Below, piece after piece: positions 16,235-26,307 of a stretch of DNA of 39,158 nt. Within the stretch, counting starts at the first letter, position 1. Every line of letters begins with the position of its first letter. This DNA is from Betaproteobacteria bacterium (GTDB lineage Bacteria; Pseudomonadota; Gammaproteobacteria; Burkholderiales; Burkholderiaceae_C): assembly GCA_016868355.1 (NCBI GenBank), contig VGHB01000021.1:1-39158 (forward strand), written 5' to 3'. The notes under the pieces were generated by a model that saw only the letters and a program-made list of their open reading frames with translations, was not told where the DNA came from and ran no database searches. The position numbers and the translations under genes are program-made.

Positions 16235-17341
16235 ATGAGCCCGCTCCAGCAGGCCGCAGAAGGCCTGGCGCTTTCCGCGCTGGCCCTGCTGGGCGGGCTG
16301 TTGATGTTCGGCCTGTTCGTCTGGGTTCATGGCCATGATCCGCTGCAGGCCTGGATGCTCTTGTTCAAGGGGGCCTTCGGTGATGCCTTTTCGATTCAGA
16401 ACTCGTTGCAACGCGCGGCGCCCTTGATGCTCACGGCGCTGTGCGTGGCCCTGCCCGCGCAGGCCGGGCTGACGGTGATCGGCGGGGAGGGTGCGCTGGT
16501 GCTCGGCGGCTTGGCTGCGGCTGCCGTTCCGTATGCGGTGATCCTGCCCGAGGGTTCGGCAGGCACGGCGGTGTTGATGGGGGCTGCTGGCCTGGCTGGC
16601 GGGGCGTGGGTCGCCTTGGCCGGGGCGTTGCGCCAGTGGCGAGGGGTGAACGAGACCATCAGCAGCCTCCTGCTGGGCTACATCGCCATCTCCATCTTCA
16701 AGTTTCTGGTTGAAGGCCCGATGCGCGACCCGGCCAGCTTGAACAAGCCGTCCACGCGGCCGCTGGAGCCTTCATGGCTGGTCGGCTCCATGGGGTCCTG
16801 GGATGTGCACTGGGGTCTGGCCTTCGGAATAGTGGCCTGCGTGGCCGCGGCAGTGTGGCTTTCTCTGTCCACCCACGGGTTTGCGGTGCGGGTGGTGGGC
16901 GGCAACCCGAGGGCCGCGCGTCTTGTGGGCCTGCCGGCCAACGCCCTGGTTGTGTCAGCCTGTGCCTTGGGAGGCGCGGCGGCCGGCTTGGCCGGCGCGC
17001 TGGAAGTGGCTGCGGTACACACCGCTGCCAATGCGGCCCTGATTGCGGGGCTGGGCTATACCGGCATCCTGGTGAGCTTCGTGGCGCGTCATCAGCCCCT
17101 GGCGGTGATTCCCGTGTCCATCCTGTTCGGTGGCTTTTTGGCTGCCGGAAGCCTGCTGCAGCGGCGCATGGGCTTGCCCGATGCTTCGGTGCAGGTGCTC
17201 ATGGGTTTCAGCTTCCTGATCATCCTGGCGGCCGAAGCGCTGCGCGGGCGGCTCTTCAAAATCACCGGCGGCACGCCGGCTGGCACCGCTCCCCCGGCTT
17301 CGTCGGCGCCCGGCCCGTTGGCGGCGGAGGCCCGCGCATGA
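16235..17341 (+). CDS. BMP-type ABC transporter permease 1
   Basis: The 368-residue membrane protein belongs to the BPD_transp_2 fold found in sugar/nucleoside ABC importers. Hydrophobic helices begin at residue 8. The conserved QAGLTVIGGEGALVLGGLAAA region and the EAA-like cytoplasmic segment (FAVRVVGGNPRAARLVGLPANALV) contact the ATPase. The start lies 5 bases after the binding-protein stop, and the end overlaps permease 2 by the ATGA arrangement. Residues after about 340 are a Pro/Ala-rich tail (TPAGTAPPASSAPGPLAAEARA). Confidence 0.88.
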   Translation: MSPLQQAAEGLALSALALLGGLLMFGLFVWVHGHDPLQAWMLLFKGAFGDAFSIQNSLQRAAPLMLTALCVALPAQAGLTVIGGEGALVLGGLAAAAVPYAVILPEGSAGTAVLMGAAGLAGGAWVALAGALRQWRGVNETISSLLLGYIAISIFKFLVEGPMRDPASLNKPSTRPLEPSWLVGSMGSWDVHWGLAFGIVACVAAAVWLSLSTHGFAVRVVGGNPRAARLVGLPANALVVSACALGGAAAGLAGALEVAAVHTAANAALIAGLGYTGILVSFVARHQPLAVIPVSILFGGFLAAGSLLQRRMGLPDASVQVLMGFSFLIILAAEALRGRLFKITGGTPAGTAPPASSAPGPLAAEARA

Positions 17342-18267
17342 CCGATGGACTCTTTGAACTCCTGCTGGCCGTGGTGGGCGGAGCGGTGCGTGTGGGCACC
17401 CCCTTCCTCTTCGTGAGTCTGGGCGAGTGCGTCACCGAGAAGTCCGGCCGGGTGAATCTCGGTCTGGAAGGTGTGCTGGTCTTTGCGGCCATGGCGGGGT
17501 TTGCTGGCTCCTGGGCCAGCGGACTTTGGTGGGCTGGCGTGTTGGCCGCGGGCTTGAGCGGGGCGCTGCTGGCCTTGATCCACGGGGTGGTGTGCGGCCT
17601 GCCGCGCGTCAATGATGTGGCCGCAGGCATTGCCGTCATGCTCCTGGGCGTGGGTCTGGCCTTCTACCTAGGAAAACCCTTGATCCAACCCCAGGCCGCA
17701 CAGATTCCCAGCCTGCCCTTGGGTGAGTGGCTGGGGGCCGCGCCGGGCTCGCCTGCCCAGGCGGCTTTGGCCATCAACGTGCTCTTCCCTGCGGGTGTCC
17801 TGCTGGCCCTGGCCCTCACCTGGGCCCTGCGTCGCACCGCTTGGGGGCTGACCGTACGCCTGGTGGGCGATTCGGCCGACGCCGCGCGTGCGCTGGGCAT
17901 GCCGGTGGGCCGCGTGCGCGCGCTGGCTACGGCAGCTGGTGGGTTTCTGGCCGGTATCGGCGGCTCGGCGCTGTCGCTCTATTTCCCCGGCAGCTGGAGC
18001 GAGGGTCTTTCCAGCGGCCAGGGCCTGATCGCCGTGGCGCTGGTCATCTTCGCCCGCTGGCATCCGATGCGTTGCCTGGGGGCCGCCCTGCTCTTCGGTG
18101 GCGCGGGTGCCCTCGGCCCGGCCCTGCAGTCCCAGGGCATCAGCGGCTGGCACGACTTGCTCAACGCCATTCCCTATGTGCTGACCCTGCTCATCCTGGT
18201 GTGGACCTGCTCGCCCACGCGCACGCTGGAAGGCGCACCGGGCGAGCTCAATCTCAACCAGCGCTGA
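17338..18267 (+). CDS. BMP-type ABC transporter permease 2
   Basis: This 309-residue integral membrane protein opens with FELLLAVVGGAVRVGTPFLF, then SLGECVTEKSGRVNLGLEGV, the well-conserved start of the second permease in BMP-type importers. A later GLTVRLVGDSADAARALGMP segment is the ATPase-contact loop. The ATG at 17338 overlaps the stop of permease 1; a much longer reading frame upstream of it is a shadow of permease 1. A 52-base spacer separates it from the formamidase gene, with no obvious terminator. Confidence 0.88.
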   Translation: MTDGLFELLLAVVGGAVRVGTPFLFVSLGECVTEKSGRVNLGLEGVLVFAAMAGFAGSWASGLWWAGVLAAGLSGALLALIHGVVCGLPRVNDVAAGIAVMLLGVGLAFYLGKPLIQPQAAQIPSLPLGEWLGAAPGSPAQAALAINVLFPAGVLLALALTWALRRTAWGLTVRLVGDSADAARALGMPVGRVRALATAAGGFLAGIGGSALSLYFPGSWSEGLSSGQGLIAVALVIFARWHPMRCLGAALLFGGAGALGPALQSQGISGWHDLLNAIPYVLTLLILVWTCSPTRTLEGAPGELNLNQR

Positions 18268-18319
18268 ATGGGCCCAAGGCTGCACTGAGCTGTACTGCAC
18301 GAAACGGGAGACCGACGAC

Positions 18320-19339
18320 ATGACCGGACTTGGGGGACTCAACAAATCGCCGCACGGTGTGGTGGTCGGACTGGTGCAGCTGCAACTGCCCGTGGTCGAG
18401 ACGCCAGCGCAGTTGCGCGCGCAGGCCGAGCGCATCGCCTGGATGGTGGGCAAGGCGCGCCGCAACCTGGGCAGCATGGACCTGGTGGTGTTTCCGGAGT
18501 ACGCCCTGCACGGGCTGTCGATGAGCACCGCTGATGAGCTCATGGTCGACCTGGACGGCCCACAGGTCGAGCTGTTTCGCAAGGCCTGTATCGAACACCG
18601 CATCTGGGGCTGCTTTTCCATCATGGAGCGCAACCCCAGGGGCAACCCGTACAACACCGGGCTGGTCATCGATGACCAGGGCCGCTTGCGGCTGTACTAC
18701 CGCAAGCTGCATCCCTGGGTGCCGGTGGAGCCCTGGGAGCCCGGCAACATGGGCGTACCCGTTTGCGAGGGCCCCAACGGAAGCCGTCTAGGGCTGATCA
18801 TCTGCCACGACGGCATGTTTCCCGAAATGGCCCGCGAGGCGGCCTACAAGGGCGCCGAAATCATCATCCGTACGGCGGGCTACACCGCGCCCATCCGCCA
18901 CACCTGGCGGATCACCAACCAGGCCAATGCCTTCCAAAACCTGGCACAGACGGCCAGCGTCTGCCTGTGCGGAAGCGACGGCAGCTTCGACTCCATGGGG
19001 CAGGGCATGTTTTGCCACCTTGATGGCTCGGTGCTGGCCGAGGGTGGCAACCGGCCCGACGAAATCATCACGGCCGAGATGCGGCCCGACCTCGTGCGCG
19101 AGGCGCGCAGCCTCTGGGGTGTGGAAAACAACCCCTATCAGCTTTACCACCGCGGCTATGTGGCCGTTGAAGGTGGCGCGCAGGACTGCCCCTACACCTT
19201 CATGAAGGACATGGTGGCCGGTCGCTACCGACTGCCTTGGGATGCCAGCATCGTCGTGCGCGATGGAAGCCCCTGCGGCTTTGAGCCTCCCACACGCCGC
19301 TACATCGGCGCCGAACCCAACCCGCTGGATGCCGCCTGA
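18320..19339 (+). CDS. amiF: Formamidase / aliphatic amidase of the nitrilase superfamily
   Basis: The 339-residue cytosolic hydrolase has the nitrilase Glu-Lys-Cys triad: Glu60 in [10 protein letters not shown], Lys129 in LYYRKLHPW and Cys162 in [11 protein letters not shown]. Its whole layout resembles Helicobacter pylori AmiF formamidase, including [27 protein letters not shown] and the late [20 protein letters not shown]. The family releases ammonia from formamide (AmiF) or short aliphatic amides (AmiE). Its place between a permease gene and the biuret hydrolase gene suggests that an amide-bearing intermediate or co-substrate enters the same pathway. ACGGGAG lies upstream of the ATG. The last base overlaps the next ATG. 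The exact substrate is uncertain, hence the symbol is tentative. Confidence 0.8.
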   Translation: MTGLGGLNKSPHGVVVGLVQLQLPVVETPAQLRAQAERIAWMVGKARRNLGSMDLVVFPEYALHGLSMSTADELMVDLDGPQVELFRKACIEHRIWGCFSIMERNPRGNPYNTGLVIDDQGRLRLYYRKLHPWVPVEPWEPGNMGVPVCEGPNGSRLGLIICHDGMFPEMAREAAYKGAEIIIRTAGYTAPIRHTWRITNQANAFQNLAQTASVCLCGSDGSFDSMGQGMFCHLDGSVLAEGGNRPDEIITAEMRPDLVREARSLWGVENNPYQLYHRGYVAVEGGAQDCPYTFMKDMVAGRYRLPWDASIVVRDGSPCGFEPPTRRYIGAEPNPLDAA

Positions 19340-20022
19340 TGAAGACGATCGAGTCCACCCCCTACCCCTGGCCCTATGACGGCCAACTGCGACCCGACAA
19401 CACCGCGCTCGTGGTGATCGACATGCAGACCGACTTCTGCGGTATCGGGGGCTATGTCGACAAGATGGGTTACGACCTCTCGCTCACGCGAGCGCCCATT
19501 GGCCCCATTGCGCGGCTGCTGTCGGCCATGCGGGCCAAGGGCTATCACATCATCCATACGCGGGAAGGGCATCGCAGCGACCTGTCGGATCTGCCAGCGA
19601 ACAAGCGGTGGCGCTCGCAGCGCATAGGCGCAGGCATCGGCGACGTCGGCCCCTGCGGTCGCATCCTGGTGCGGGGCGAACCCGGTTGGGAGATCATTCC
19701 CGAACTCGCGCCGCTGCCCGGAGAGGTCGTGATCGACAAACCCGGCAAAGGCAGCTTCTGCGCCACCGACCTCGAGTTGATCCTGCGCACACGCGGCATC
19801 TGTAACCTCGTGCTCACTGGCATCACCACCGATGTGTGTGTGCACACCACCATGCGCGAAGCCAATGACCGCGGCTTTGAATGCGTGATCATCGAAGACG
19901 GCACCGGCGCCACCGATCTCAGCAACCACCGGGCCGCGTTGAAGATGGTGACGATGCAGGGCGGTGTCTTCGGTGCCGTTGCCACATCTGAGGCCGTGAT
20001 TCAAGCGGTGCAGGCGGCCTAA
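19339..20022 (+). CDS. biuH: Biuret amidohydrolase-like isochorismatase-fold cysteine hydrolase
   Basis: The 227-residue cytosolic enzyme belongs to the isochorismatase-like hydrolase family with a complete Asp-Lys-Cys triad: Asp28 (VVIDMQTDF), Lys134 ([10 protein letters not shown]) and nucleophile Cys167 ([18 protein letters not shown]). The opening [19 protein letters not shown] and [19 protein letters not shown] agree closely with what I remember of BiuH from Rhizobium leguminosarum. That enzyme hydrolyses biuret to allophanate and ammonia, exactly the substrate needed by AtzF in this operon. Overlaps with the genes on both sides (1 base each) show tight coupling. It could instead act on triuret or another carbamoyl compound; a paralogue follows at 21605. 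Confidence 0.82.
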   Translation: MKTIESTPYPWPYDGQLRPDNTALVVIDMQTDFCGIGGYVDKMGYDLSLTRAPIGPIARLLSAMRAKGYHIIHTREGHRSDLSDLPANKRWRSQRIGAGIGDVGPCGRILVRGEPGWEIIPELAPLPGEVVIDKPGKGSFCATDLELILRTRGICNLVLTGITTDVCVHTTMREANDRGFECVIIEDGTGATDLSNHRAALKMVTMQGGVFGAVATSEAVIQAVQAA

Positions 20023-21608
20023 TGAGCCCGTACGGCCTGTCGCTGGAAACCTTCGAGCTGGGCAAGCGTTTCGGCAGCTTTGCTGCATTGCGGAGCGTTT
20101 CAGTCAAGGTAGCTGCTAGCAGCCTGCATGCCCTGCTCGGTGAAAACGGGGCGGGCAAAAGCACACTGGTGAAATGCGTGGCCGGCTACCACCAGGCCGA
20201 TGAGGGCTCGCTGCTGATCGACGGGCGCGAGCAGGTGATTGACCATCCGGCGGCCGCCCGCCGGCTTGGCATCGGCATGGTCTATCAGCACTTCACCGTC
20301 GCGCCCGGCATGACGGTGGCTGAGAACCTGCTCATGGCTGGAGGTCGGCTTCCGATGGTGATCGACTGGCCGCAGGTTCGCCGCGAACTGCAAGCCTTCA
20401 TGGAGGAGGCGCCTTTCCGGCTGGACCTTCATCTCACGCCGGCGCAGCTGTCTGCCGGAGAAAAGCAAAAGCTGGAGATCCTCAAGCAGCTATACCTCAA
20501 GCCAAGGCTGCTGATCCTGGATGAGCCCACGTCCGTGCTCACACCGCAGGAGGCCGATGAGGTGCTGCAGGCCCTGCGCCAACGCTGCGCCGCAGGGCAG
20601 ACCACGGTGCTGATGATCACCCACAAGTTCCGCGAAGTGATGGCTTACGCCGACGACGTGAGCGTGCTGCGCCGTGGGCAGATGGTGCATGCCGGCCCGG
20701 TCTCCGGGTCCGATGCCGCTTTCCTGGCTGCAGCGATGGTGGGGGAGACCCAGGCCGTTGAGAGCGCGCAGCCTGCTATCCCCACCGCGCTCGGCTCAGC
20801 CGCGTCGGCATCCCCAAAACCGAAGAGTGCCGCGCCTGAACTGCTCATCCAGGGCCTTCAAGTGCTCGGCGACCGGGGCGACCTCGCGGTTCGGGGGGTT
20901 GACCTTGCGGTGCGCGGCGGTGAGATCGTGGGCGTAGCCGGCGTGTCGGGCAACGGGCAGCGCGAATTGATGGAAGCGCTGTTCGGCCAGCGGCCGCGGG
21001 CCGGCGGTCGTGTGCTCATCGGTGGGCAGGACTACCGTGCCACGCGGGCGCAGAACCGCTCGCTGCGCGTGCGGGGTCTACCGGAGGAGCCGCTGCGCAA
21101 CGCTTGCGTGGCGGGCATGAGCGTAGCCGATAACATCAGCCTTCGCATCTTCGATGAAGGACCCATGGCCGGCCTGGGCCTGCGCCGCTTTGGCCAGGTG
21201 GCCCGGCGGGCGAGTGCCCTAACGAAGGAATTTGCCGTCAAGCTGCGCAGCGAACGCGAGCCGATTGCCGCTCTGTCCGGTGGCAATGTGCAGCGGGCCG
21301 TGCTGGCCCGCGAGCTTAGCGAAGCGTCCGATGTGCTGCTGGTGAGCAACCCGGCCTTTGGCCTTGATTTCACCGCCGTGGCTGAGGTGCACCGCCGTCT
21401 GCGCGATGCGCGCCATGCAGGCACCGCCGTTTTGATGGTCAGCGAAGACCTCGACGAACTCTTGACACTGGCCGACCGCATCGTGGTGATGAGCGAAGGG
21501 CGCATCGTTCACCACTGCGCCGCGAAGGAGGCCGATCGCATGACGATAGGCCGCTTTATGGGCGGACAGGACCTGACCCTTGAACCCATAGCCCAAACCA
21601 GTCCATGA
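20022..21608 (+). CDS. BMP-type ABC transporter ATP-binding protein (two ABC domains)
   Basis: This 528-residue duplicated ATPase is typical of sugar/nucleoside importers. The first domain has Walker [12 protein letters not shown], signature [12 protein letters not shown] and Walker [14 protein letters not shown]. The second has the usual degenerate Walker A ([15 protein letters not shown]), signature [15 protein letters not shown] and [13 protein letters not shown] in place of the commoner ANPTRGLD. An Ala/Pro-rich linker joins them at about residues 245-270. It belongs with the permeases at 16235-18267, although two hydrolase genes lie between. The ATG overlaps the biuH stop (TAATG) and the end overlaps the next gene (ATGA). 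Confidence 0.9.
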   Translation: MSPYGLSLETFELGKRFGSFAALRSVSVKVAASSLHALLGENGAGKSTLVKCVAGYHQADEGSLLIDGREQVIDHPAAARRLGIGMVYQHFTVAPGMTVAENLLMAGGRLPMVIDWPQVRRELQAFMEEAPFRLDLHLTPAQLSAGEKQKLEILKQLYLKPRLLILDEPTSVLTPQEADEVLQALRQRCAAGQTTVLMITHKFREVMAYADDVSVLRRGQMVHAGPVSGSDAAFLAAAMVGETQAVESAQPAIPTALGSAASASPKPKSAAPELLIQGLQVLGDRGDLAVRGVDLAVRGGEIVGVAGVSGNGQRELMEALFGQRPRAGGRVLIGGQDYRATRAQNRSLRVRGLPEEPLRNACVAGMSVADNISLRIFDEGPMAGLGLRRFGQVARRASALTKEFAVKLRSEREPIAALSGGNVQRAVLARELSEASDVLLVSNPAFGLDFTAVAEVHRRLRDARHAGTAVLMVSEDLDELLTLADRIVVMSEGRIVHHCAAKEADRMTIGRFMGGQDLTLEPIAQTSP

Positions 21609-22375
21609 GTACCGCTTCACCCCCAACGCCCACCCGCCTGAGCATCAAGGCCCGGCCCTTCGCGTTCCAACTCGACCCTCGCCGTGCCGCGTTACTGGTG
21701 ATCGACATGCAGCGGGACTTCATCGAGCCCGGCGGCTTCGGCGCCTCGCTGGGCAACGATGTTTCATACCTTCAGGCTGCGGTGGAGCCCACTAGGGTAC
21801 TGCTTCAAGCATGGCGAGGCTTGGGTTGGCCCATCGTGCACACCCGGGAGTCTCATGCACCGGACCTGTCGGATTGCCCTTCGACCAAACGATCTCGCGG
21901 CCACTCCTCTGTGCGCATCGGCGATACAGGCCCCATGGGCAGGTTGCTCGTGCGCGGAGAGCCCGGTTGCGACATCATCCCGGCCCTGTCTCCCCTGCCC
22001 GGCGAGGCAGTGATCGACAAGCCTGGGAAGGGTGCCTTTCATGCGACCCGACTGATGGAGGTGTTGCACTTGATGGGGGTGACGCAGTTGGTGGTGGCCG
22101 GCGTCACCACGGAGGTCTGTGTGCAGAGCACGATGCGAGAAGCCAATGACCGTGGTTTCGATTGCCTGCTCGTGCAAGAGGCCACAGCGAGCTACTTCCC
22201 CCAGTTCAAGGCGGCCACGATCAAGATGATCGTTGCGCAAGGGGGTATCGTGGGTTGGGCCGCGTCGCTTCGGTCGGTTCTGAAGGCCCTGCCGTATGCT
22301 GCCCCGTTGCTCGGTTCCTTGCCTATGCAGACGCTGCAGCCCGCGGGGAGTCTGCCGACGGGGGGTGGCCAGTGA
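21605..22375 (+). CDS. Second isochorismatase-like amidohydrolase (triuret/biuret-type candidate)
   Basis: The 256-residue paralogue of the preceding BiuH-like enzyme keeps the triad Asp34 (LVIDMQRDF), Lys139 ([10 protein letters not shown]) and Cys172 ([20 protein letters not shown]), with the same 33-residue Lys-to-Cys spacing. It differs where the substrate is read: [17 protein letters not shown] replaces [19 protein letters not shown], and a C-terminal extension of about 25 residues ([12 protein letters not shown] onwards) is added. In other bacteria, homologues of this family hydrolyse biuret, triuret or guanylurea, and triuret and biuret hydrolases can be adjacent. A triuret- or substituted-biuret-specific role is therefore reasonable here but is inference. 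It is translationally coupled to both neighbours. Confidence 0.75.
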   Translation: MSTASPPTPTRLSIKARPFAFQLDPRRAALLVIDMQRDFIEPGGFGASLGNDVSYLQAAVEPTRVLLQAWRGLGWPIVHTRESHAPDLSDCPSTKRSRGHSSVRIGDTGPMGRLLVRGEPGCDIIPALSPLPGEAVIDKPGKGAFHATRLMEVLHLMGVTQLVVAGVTTEVCVQSTMREANDRGFDCLLVQEATASYFPQFKAATIKMIVAQGGIVGWAASLRSVLKALPYAAPLLGSLPMQTLQPAGSLPTGGGQ

Positions 22376-23385
22376 TCCGGCTCATCCTCAAACGCCTGGT
22401 GGCCGCCCTGCCGAACCTGTTGGGCGTGGTGGTCATCACTTTCTTGCTCACTCGCGCCTTGCCGGGCGACCCAGCCGCCTACTTTGCAGGCGGTGCCGCC
22501 ACGCAGGAGGCCATTGAGGAGGTGCGCAAGCAACTTGGCCTGGATCGGCCCTTGATCGAGCAGTTTTGGCGCTACCTCGCCGAGCTCGCCCGCGGCGATC
22601 TGGGCCTTTCGCTGACCACCGGGCAGCCGGTGCTGCAGGAATTGACATCGCGCCTGCCAGCCACGCTTGAAATCATGCTCGCCGCGCTTTTCGTCGCCTG
22701 TGCTGCAGCCATTCCCATGGGCGTGATGGCTGCGGTGCGGCAGGGTTCGTGGGTCGATCAGCTGTGCCGTCTCATCACCACGGCTGGGGTCTCGCTGCCG
22801 GTCTTTTTCACCGGGCTGCTGCTGGCCTATGTGTTCTATTTCCTCTTGGGCTGGGCACCCTCGCCTTTGGGTCGGCTCGATCCGATCTGGTCGCCACCAC
22901 CCACGCTCACCGGCCTGTACCTCATCGACGCAGCCCTCGCGCGTGAGCCTTCGGTGTTGTGGGCCGCGGCCAAGCAGCTGGTGCTGCCAGTCTTCACCAT
23001 GGCGATCTTCGTCATGGCTCCCATTGCCCGCATGACCCGGGCTTCCATGCTTTCGGTGCTCAGCAGTGACTTCGTGCGTACGGCTCGCGCTAGTGGTCTT
23101 TCTTCGGGCACGGTGCTCATCACCTATGCCTTGCGCAATGCCCTGCTCCCGGTCGTCACCACCCTGGGCATGGTATTTGGTTTCATGCTGGGCGGCAGTG
23201 TCATCGTAGAGAAGGTTTTCAGCTGGCCCGGCGTGGGTAGCTACGCAATTGACGCCCTTACGGCCAGTGATTACGCACCGGTGCAGGGTTTCGTGCTTAC
23301 CATGGGCACGCTGTTCGTACTCGTCAACCTGTTGATCGATGTGCTGTATCTGCTGATCGATCCGCGCGTAAGGGTGGAGTCATGA
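22372..23385 (+). CDS. Dpp/Opp-type ABC transporter permease (DppB-like)
   Basis: The 337-residue membrane protein has the classic DppB start [25 protein letters not shown] followed by [12 protein letters not shown]. The C-terminal EAA loop is [26 protein letters not shown], then [20 protein letters not shown]. The GTG at 22372 overlaps the TGA of the hydrolase (GTGA); the long frame upstream of it is a shadow. It pairs with the DppC-like permease whose ATG overlaps its stop. Confidence 0.9.
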   Translation: MIRLILKRLVAALPNLLGVVVITFLLTRALPGDPAAYFAGGAATQEAIEEVRKQLGLDRPLIEQFWRYLAELARGDLGLSLTTGQPVLQELTSRLPATLEIMLAALFVACAAAIPMGVMAAVRQGSWVDQLCRLITTAGVSLPVFFTGLLLAYVFYFLLGWAPSPLGRLDPIWSPPPTLTGLYLIDAALAREPSVLWAAAKQLVLPVFTMAIFVMAPIARMTRASMLSVLSSDFVRTARASGLSSGTVLITYALRNALLPVVTTLGMVFGFMLGGSVIVEKVFSWPGVGSYAIDALTASDYAPVQGFVLTMGTLFVLVNLLIDVLYLLIDPRVRVES

Positions 23386-24239
23386 GTGCGCAGCGGTCCA
23401 CTTGGTGGTCTCACGCCCGTCATGTGATTGGCGACAACCCGGTCACACTTGTGGCCGCTGTGTTGTTCGCCCTATTGGCGGTTTTGGCACTCATCGGCCC
23501 CTTCATCGTGCCCTACGACCCCCTGGCCAGCAAGGCGGAATCGGCTCTGCAACCGCCTTCCGCAGCTCATTGGTTTGGTACCGATGCGCTGGGTCGCGAC
23601 ATCTTTTCGCGTGTGGTGGTGGCCACACGTATGGATTTGGGCATTGCGGTGTCTTCGGTTGTTCTCTCTTTCGCAGTTGGTGTGCCACTGGGCCTGGCGG
23701 CCGGCTTCCTTGGTGGCTGGTGGGAGCGCGGTGTCACGCGCCTGTCAGACACCATCATGGCCTTCCCTTTATTTGTGCTGGCCATGGGTATCGTGGCGGC
23801 CCTGGGCAACACGGTGGGTAATATTGTGCTGGCCACGGCCCTCATCAACCTGCCTTTCTACATCCGAGTGGCGCGAGCGGAAGCCAACATCCGTCGCGAA
23901 GCCGGTTGGGTCGAAGCCGCTCGCCTTTCGGGCAACTCCGATATGCGCATCCTGGCGTTTCACCTGTTCCCCAATGCGCTGCCGCCAGCCATGGTGCAGG
24001 TGAGCCTCAATATGGGCTGGGCGATCCTGAACGCAGCCGGGCTCTCCTTCATAGGCCTGGGTGTGCGGCCACCCCAAGCCGAGTGGGGAATCCTGGTGGC
24101 CGAAGGCGCTCAGTTCATCGTCTCGGGCGAGTGGTGGGTCAGTCTATTCCCGGGCGCAGCGCTGATGCTGGCGGTGTTCACCTTCAATCTCTTGGGGGAT
24201 GCGCTGCGTGATCTGTTTGACCCAAGGAGGCGCACCTGA
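23382..24239 (+). CDS. Dpp/Opp-type ABC transporter permease (DppC-like)
   Basis: The 285-residue permease has an N-terminal helix (TLVAAVLFALLAVLALIGPFIVPYDP), the HWFGTDALGRDIFSRVVVATR block found in all DppC proteins, and the EAA loop EAARLSGNSDMRILAFHLFPNAL. The C-terminus WVSLFPGAALMLAVFTFNLLGDALRD-DPR is also typical. ATGA overlap with the upstream permease; one-base overlap with the ATPase gene. Confidence 0.9.
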   Translation: MSAQRSTWWSHARHVIGDNPVTLVAAVLFALLAVLALIGPFIVPYDPLASKAESALQPPSAAHWFGTDALGRDIFSRVVVATRMDLGIAVSSVVLSFAVGVPLGLAAGFLGGWWERGVTRLSDTIMAFPLFVLAMGIVAALGNTVGNIVLATALINLPFYIRVARAEANIRREAGWVEAARLSGNSDMRILAFHLFPNALPPAMVQVSLNMGWAILNAAGLSFIGLGVRPPQAEWGILVAEGAQFIVSGEWWVSLFPGAALMLAVFTFNLLGDALRDLFDPRRRT

Positions 24240-25276
24240 TGACGCAAGCGTCGACTCAGCCTCCACTGCTGGAGGTCAACGGACTCAGCCTCGAATTCCG
24301 CACGCGTAGCGGCGTGGTGCATGCGTTGGAAGGTATCAACCTGCGAATTCAGCGCGGGGAAATCGTTGGCCTCGTGGGCGAGAGCGGCTCCGGAAAATCG
24401 GTGTTGAGCTATGCGATGCTGGGTATCAGCGATGCCGCTGCGCGCGTCACCTCCGGCAGCGCCGTGTTTGGTGGCTTAGACCTGATCAAGGCCGACGAGC
24501 CCACGCTGGCCAATATCCGCGGCCGCGAGATTTCGATGATCTTTCAGAGCCCGCGCACCGCGCTCAATCCGATAAGGCCTGTCGGCCGGCAGATCGAAGA
24601 TGTGCTGCGGCGGCATGCAGCAGGCGATGTTCACCAGCGAGGCCCCGACCTTGGGCAGAACTTGCGTCAACGCGCGGTACAGGCCCTGCGCGAGGTGGCC
24701 ATTTCCGATCCCGAGCGCCGTGTGAAAGCCTACCCCTTCGAGATGAGCGGCGGCATGTGCCAGAGAGTCATGATCGCACTGGCTCTTGCCTGCCGACCGG
24801 CGCTGCTGATTGCCGATGAGCCCACCACGGGGCTGGACGTGACCACGCAGGCAGCGGTAATGGACTTGATCACCGACCTCGCGCGCCAACGCCAGATGGC
24901 TGCTCTGTTCATCACTCACGACTTGGCCCTTGCTGCGGACTACTGTGACCGCTTGGTGGTGATGCACGCAGGTCATGTGGTGGAGTCAGGACCCGCCTCG
25001 GAACTGTTCAGCCGTCCACGCCACCCCTACACAGCGCGCTTGTTGAGTTCCACGCCAGGGCCCGGTACAACGCTTGAAGACCTCAAGCCCGTACCTGGCA
25101 ATTTGCCTGATCTGCGTCGGGCAGAGTTGCCGGCCTGCCGGTTTGCCGAGCGCTGTGAGCAGGCGGATGATCGCTGCCGGCGTGAGGTTGCGCCAGTGGT
25201 GGTGCAGGGCACCCACGCAGTGGCCTGCTGGCATCCCCTGCACGCGGCCACGCCCAGCGAGGAGTCTGCAGTATGA
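24239..25276 (+). CDS. Dpp/Opp-type ABC transporter ATPase (DppD-like)
   Basis: The 345-residue ATPase has Walker [17 protein letters not shown], signature [15 protein letters not shown], Walker [13 protein letters not shown] and the His switch [10 protein letters not shown]. The C-terminal oligopeptide-transporter extension has the spaced cysteines [14 protein letters not shown] and ACWHPL. It powers the Dpp-type importer with the DppF-like protein encoded next, whose ATG overlaps its stop by 4 bases. Confidence 0.9.
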   Translation: MTQASTQPPLLEVNGLSLEFRTRSGVVHALEGINLRIQRGEIVGLVGESGSGKSVLSYAMLGISDAAARVTSGSAVFGGLDLIKADEPTLANIRGREISMIFQSPRTALNPIRPVGRQIEDVLRRHAAGDVHQRGPDLGQNLRQRAVQALREVAISDPERRVKAYPFEMSGGMCQRVMIALALACRPALLIADEPTTGLDVTTQAAVMDLITDLARQRQMAALFITHDLALAADYCDRLVVMHAGHVVESGPASELFSRPRHPYTARLLSSTPGPGTTLEDLKPVPGNLPDLRRAELPACRFAERCEQADDRCRREVAPVVVQGTHAVACWHPLHAATPSEESAV

Positions 25277-26265
25277 GCACAACGGTTTTGGCGAGCCTCA
25301 ACACAACAACTCCTCTTCTCCAAGTCGAGCGCCTGCATAAGCGCTTCCCGGTGACCGGTCGGCGAGATTCGTTTTTACATGCTGTGGAAGATGTTTCGCT
25401 TGAAATTGCTCCGGGAGAGAGCTTAGGCCTCGTGGGTGAAAGCGGGTGCGGTAAGTCCACTCTGGTTCGACTGCTCGCGCGTCTGCATGACGCCAGCGAA
25501 GGCCGTATCGTCTTTGGTGGGGAAGATCTTTGCGAAACGCCAGCACTGCGGTTTGCTCGCTCGACAAAACGCCACGCTATACAAATGGTGTTCCAGGATC
25601 CTACTGACAGCCTAAACCCCCGCTATACCGCCCGTCAGACCATTGCTGAGCCCCTCGCACTGCTGAGCTCTATGGGCGTCGCAGAGCAACGGGCAAGGGT
25701 CCAGGAAGTGGCAGCTCAGGTGGGGTTGCCGTCTGAGCTGCTCGACCGATTTCCACACCAACTCTCGGGCGGTCAGAAGGCACGCGTGGGTATCGCCAGG
25801 GCGCTTGCCGTTCAGCCTGAACTTTTGATCCTTGACGAGCCCACAGCAGCATTGGATGTGTCGGTTCAGGCCGTGGTACTGCAGTTGCTGCAGCGCCTTC
25901 GCCGGGAACTGGGTCTTTCTTGCCTGTTCGTATCGCACGACCTCAATGTGGTGCGTCTGCTGACCGATCGCGTCGCGGTGATGTACCTGGGCCGCATCGT
26001 TGAGGTCGGGCCATCCGACCAAGTATTCCGCCACCCGCAGCACCCCTACACCCGAGCATTGGTCTCGTCCATTCCCGGACAGGGCCCGCGAATCAAGCTG
26101 GCAGGCGAGGTCGCCAGCCCTATTGATCCCCCTGCACAGGTATGCCGCTTATACGGCCGGTGCCCAGTTGGACAAGACTTATGCACGCGCCAAACCCCAC
26201 TGTTGCGAACAGTAGGCAATGATGCTCGCCATAAGGCGGCGTGCCACTTCTTGCAGCCCACATAG
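25273..26265 (+). CDS. Dpp/Opp-type ABC transporter ATPase (DppF-like)
   Basis: The 330-residue partner ATPase has Walker A VGESGCGKSTLVRLLARL, Q-loop QMVFQDPTDSLNPR, signature LSGGQKARVGIARAL, Walker [15 protein letters not shown] and the C-terminal Cys motif CRLYGRCPVGQDLC, with a final CHFLQPT. It is the last transport gene of the operon. An 89-base gap with a palindrome separates it from the GntR regulator. Confidence 0.9.
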   Translation: MSTTVLASLNTTTPLLQVERLHKRFPVTGRRDSFLHAVEDVSLEIAPGESLGLVGESGCGKSTLVRLLARLHDASEGRIVFGGEDLCETPALRFARSTKRHAIQMVFQDPTDSLNPRYTARQTIAEPLALLSSMGVAEQRARVQEVAAQVGLPSELLDRFPHQLSGGQKARVGIARALAVQPELLILDEPTAALDVSVQAVVLQLLQRLRRELGLSCLFVSHDLNVVRLLTDRVAVMYLGRIVEVGPSDQVFRHPQHPYTRALVSSIPGQGPRIKLAGEVASPIDPPAQVCRLYGRCPVGQDLCTRQTPLLRTVGNDARHKAACHFLQPT

Positions 26266-26307
26266 GTTGCTCAACTTCACCATCCAATCCTCACCCCCTA
26301 GGACCTT

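Noticed and set aside
16774-17337. Extended N-terminus of permease 2 reaching into permease 1
   Set aside because: The extension is Gly/Arg-rich and overlaps coding sequence of permease 1; the ATG at 17338 gives the correct family N-terminus with ATGA overlap.
9365-26265. A complete cyanuric acid operon (atzDGEHF)
   Set aside because: No AtzD/barbiturase-family protein is encoded in the window.
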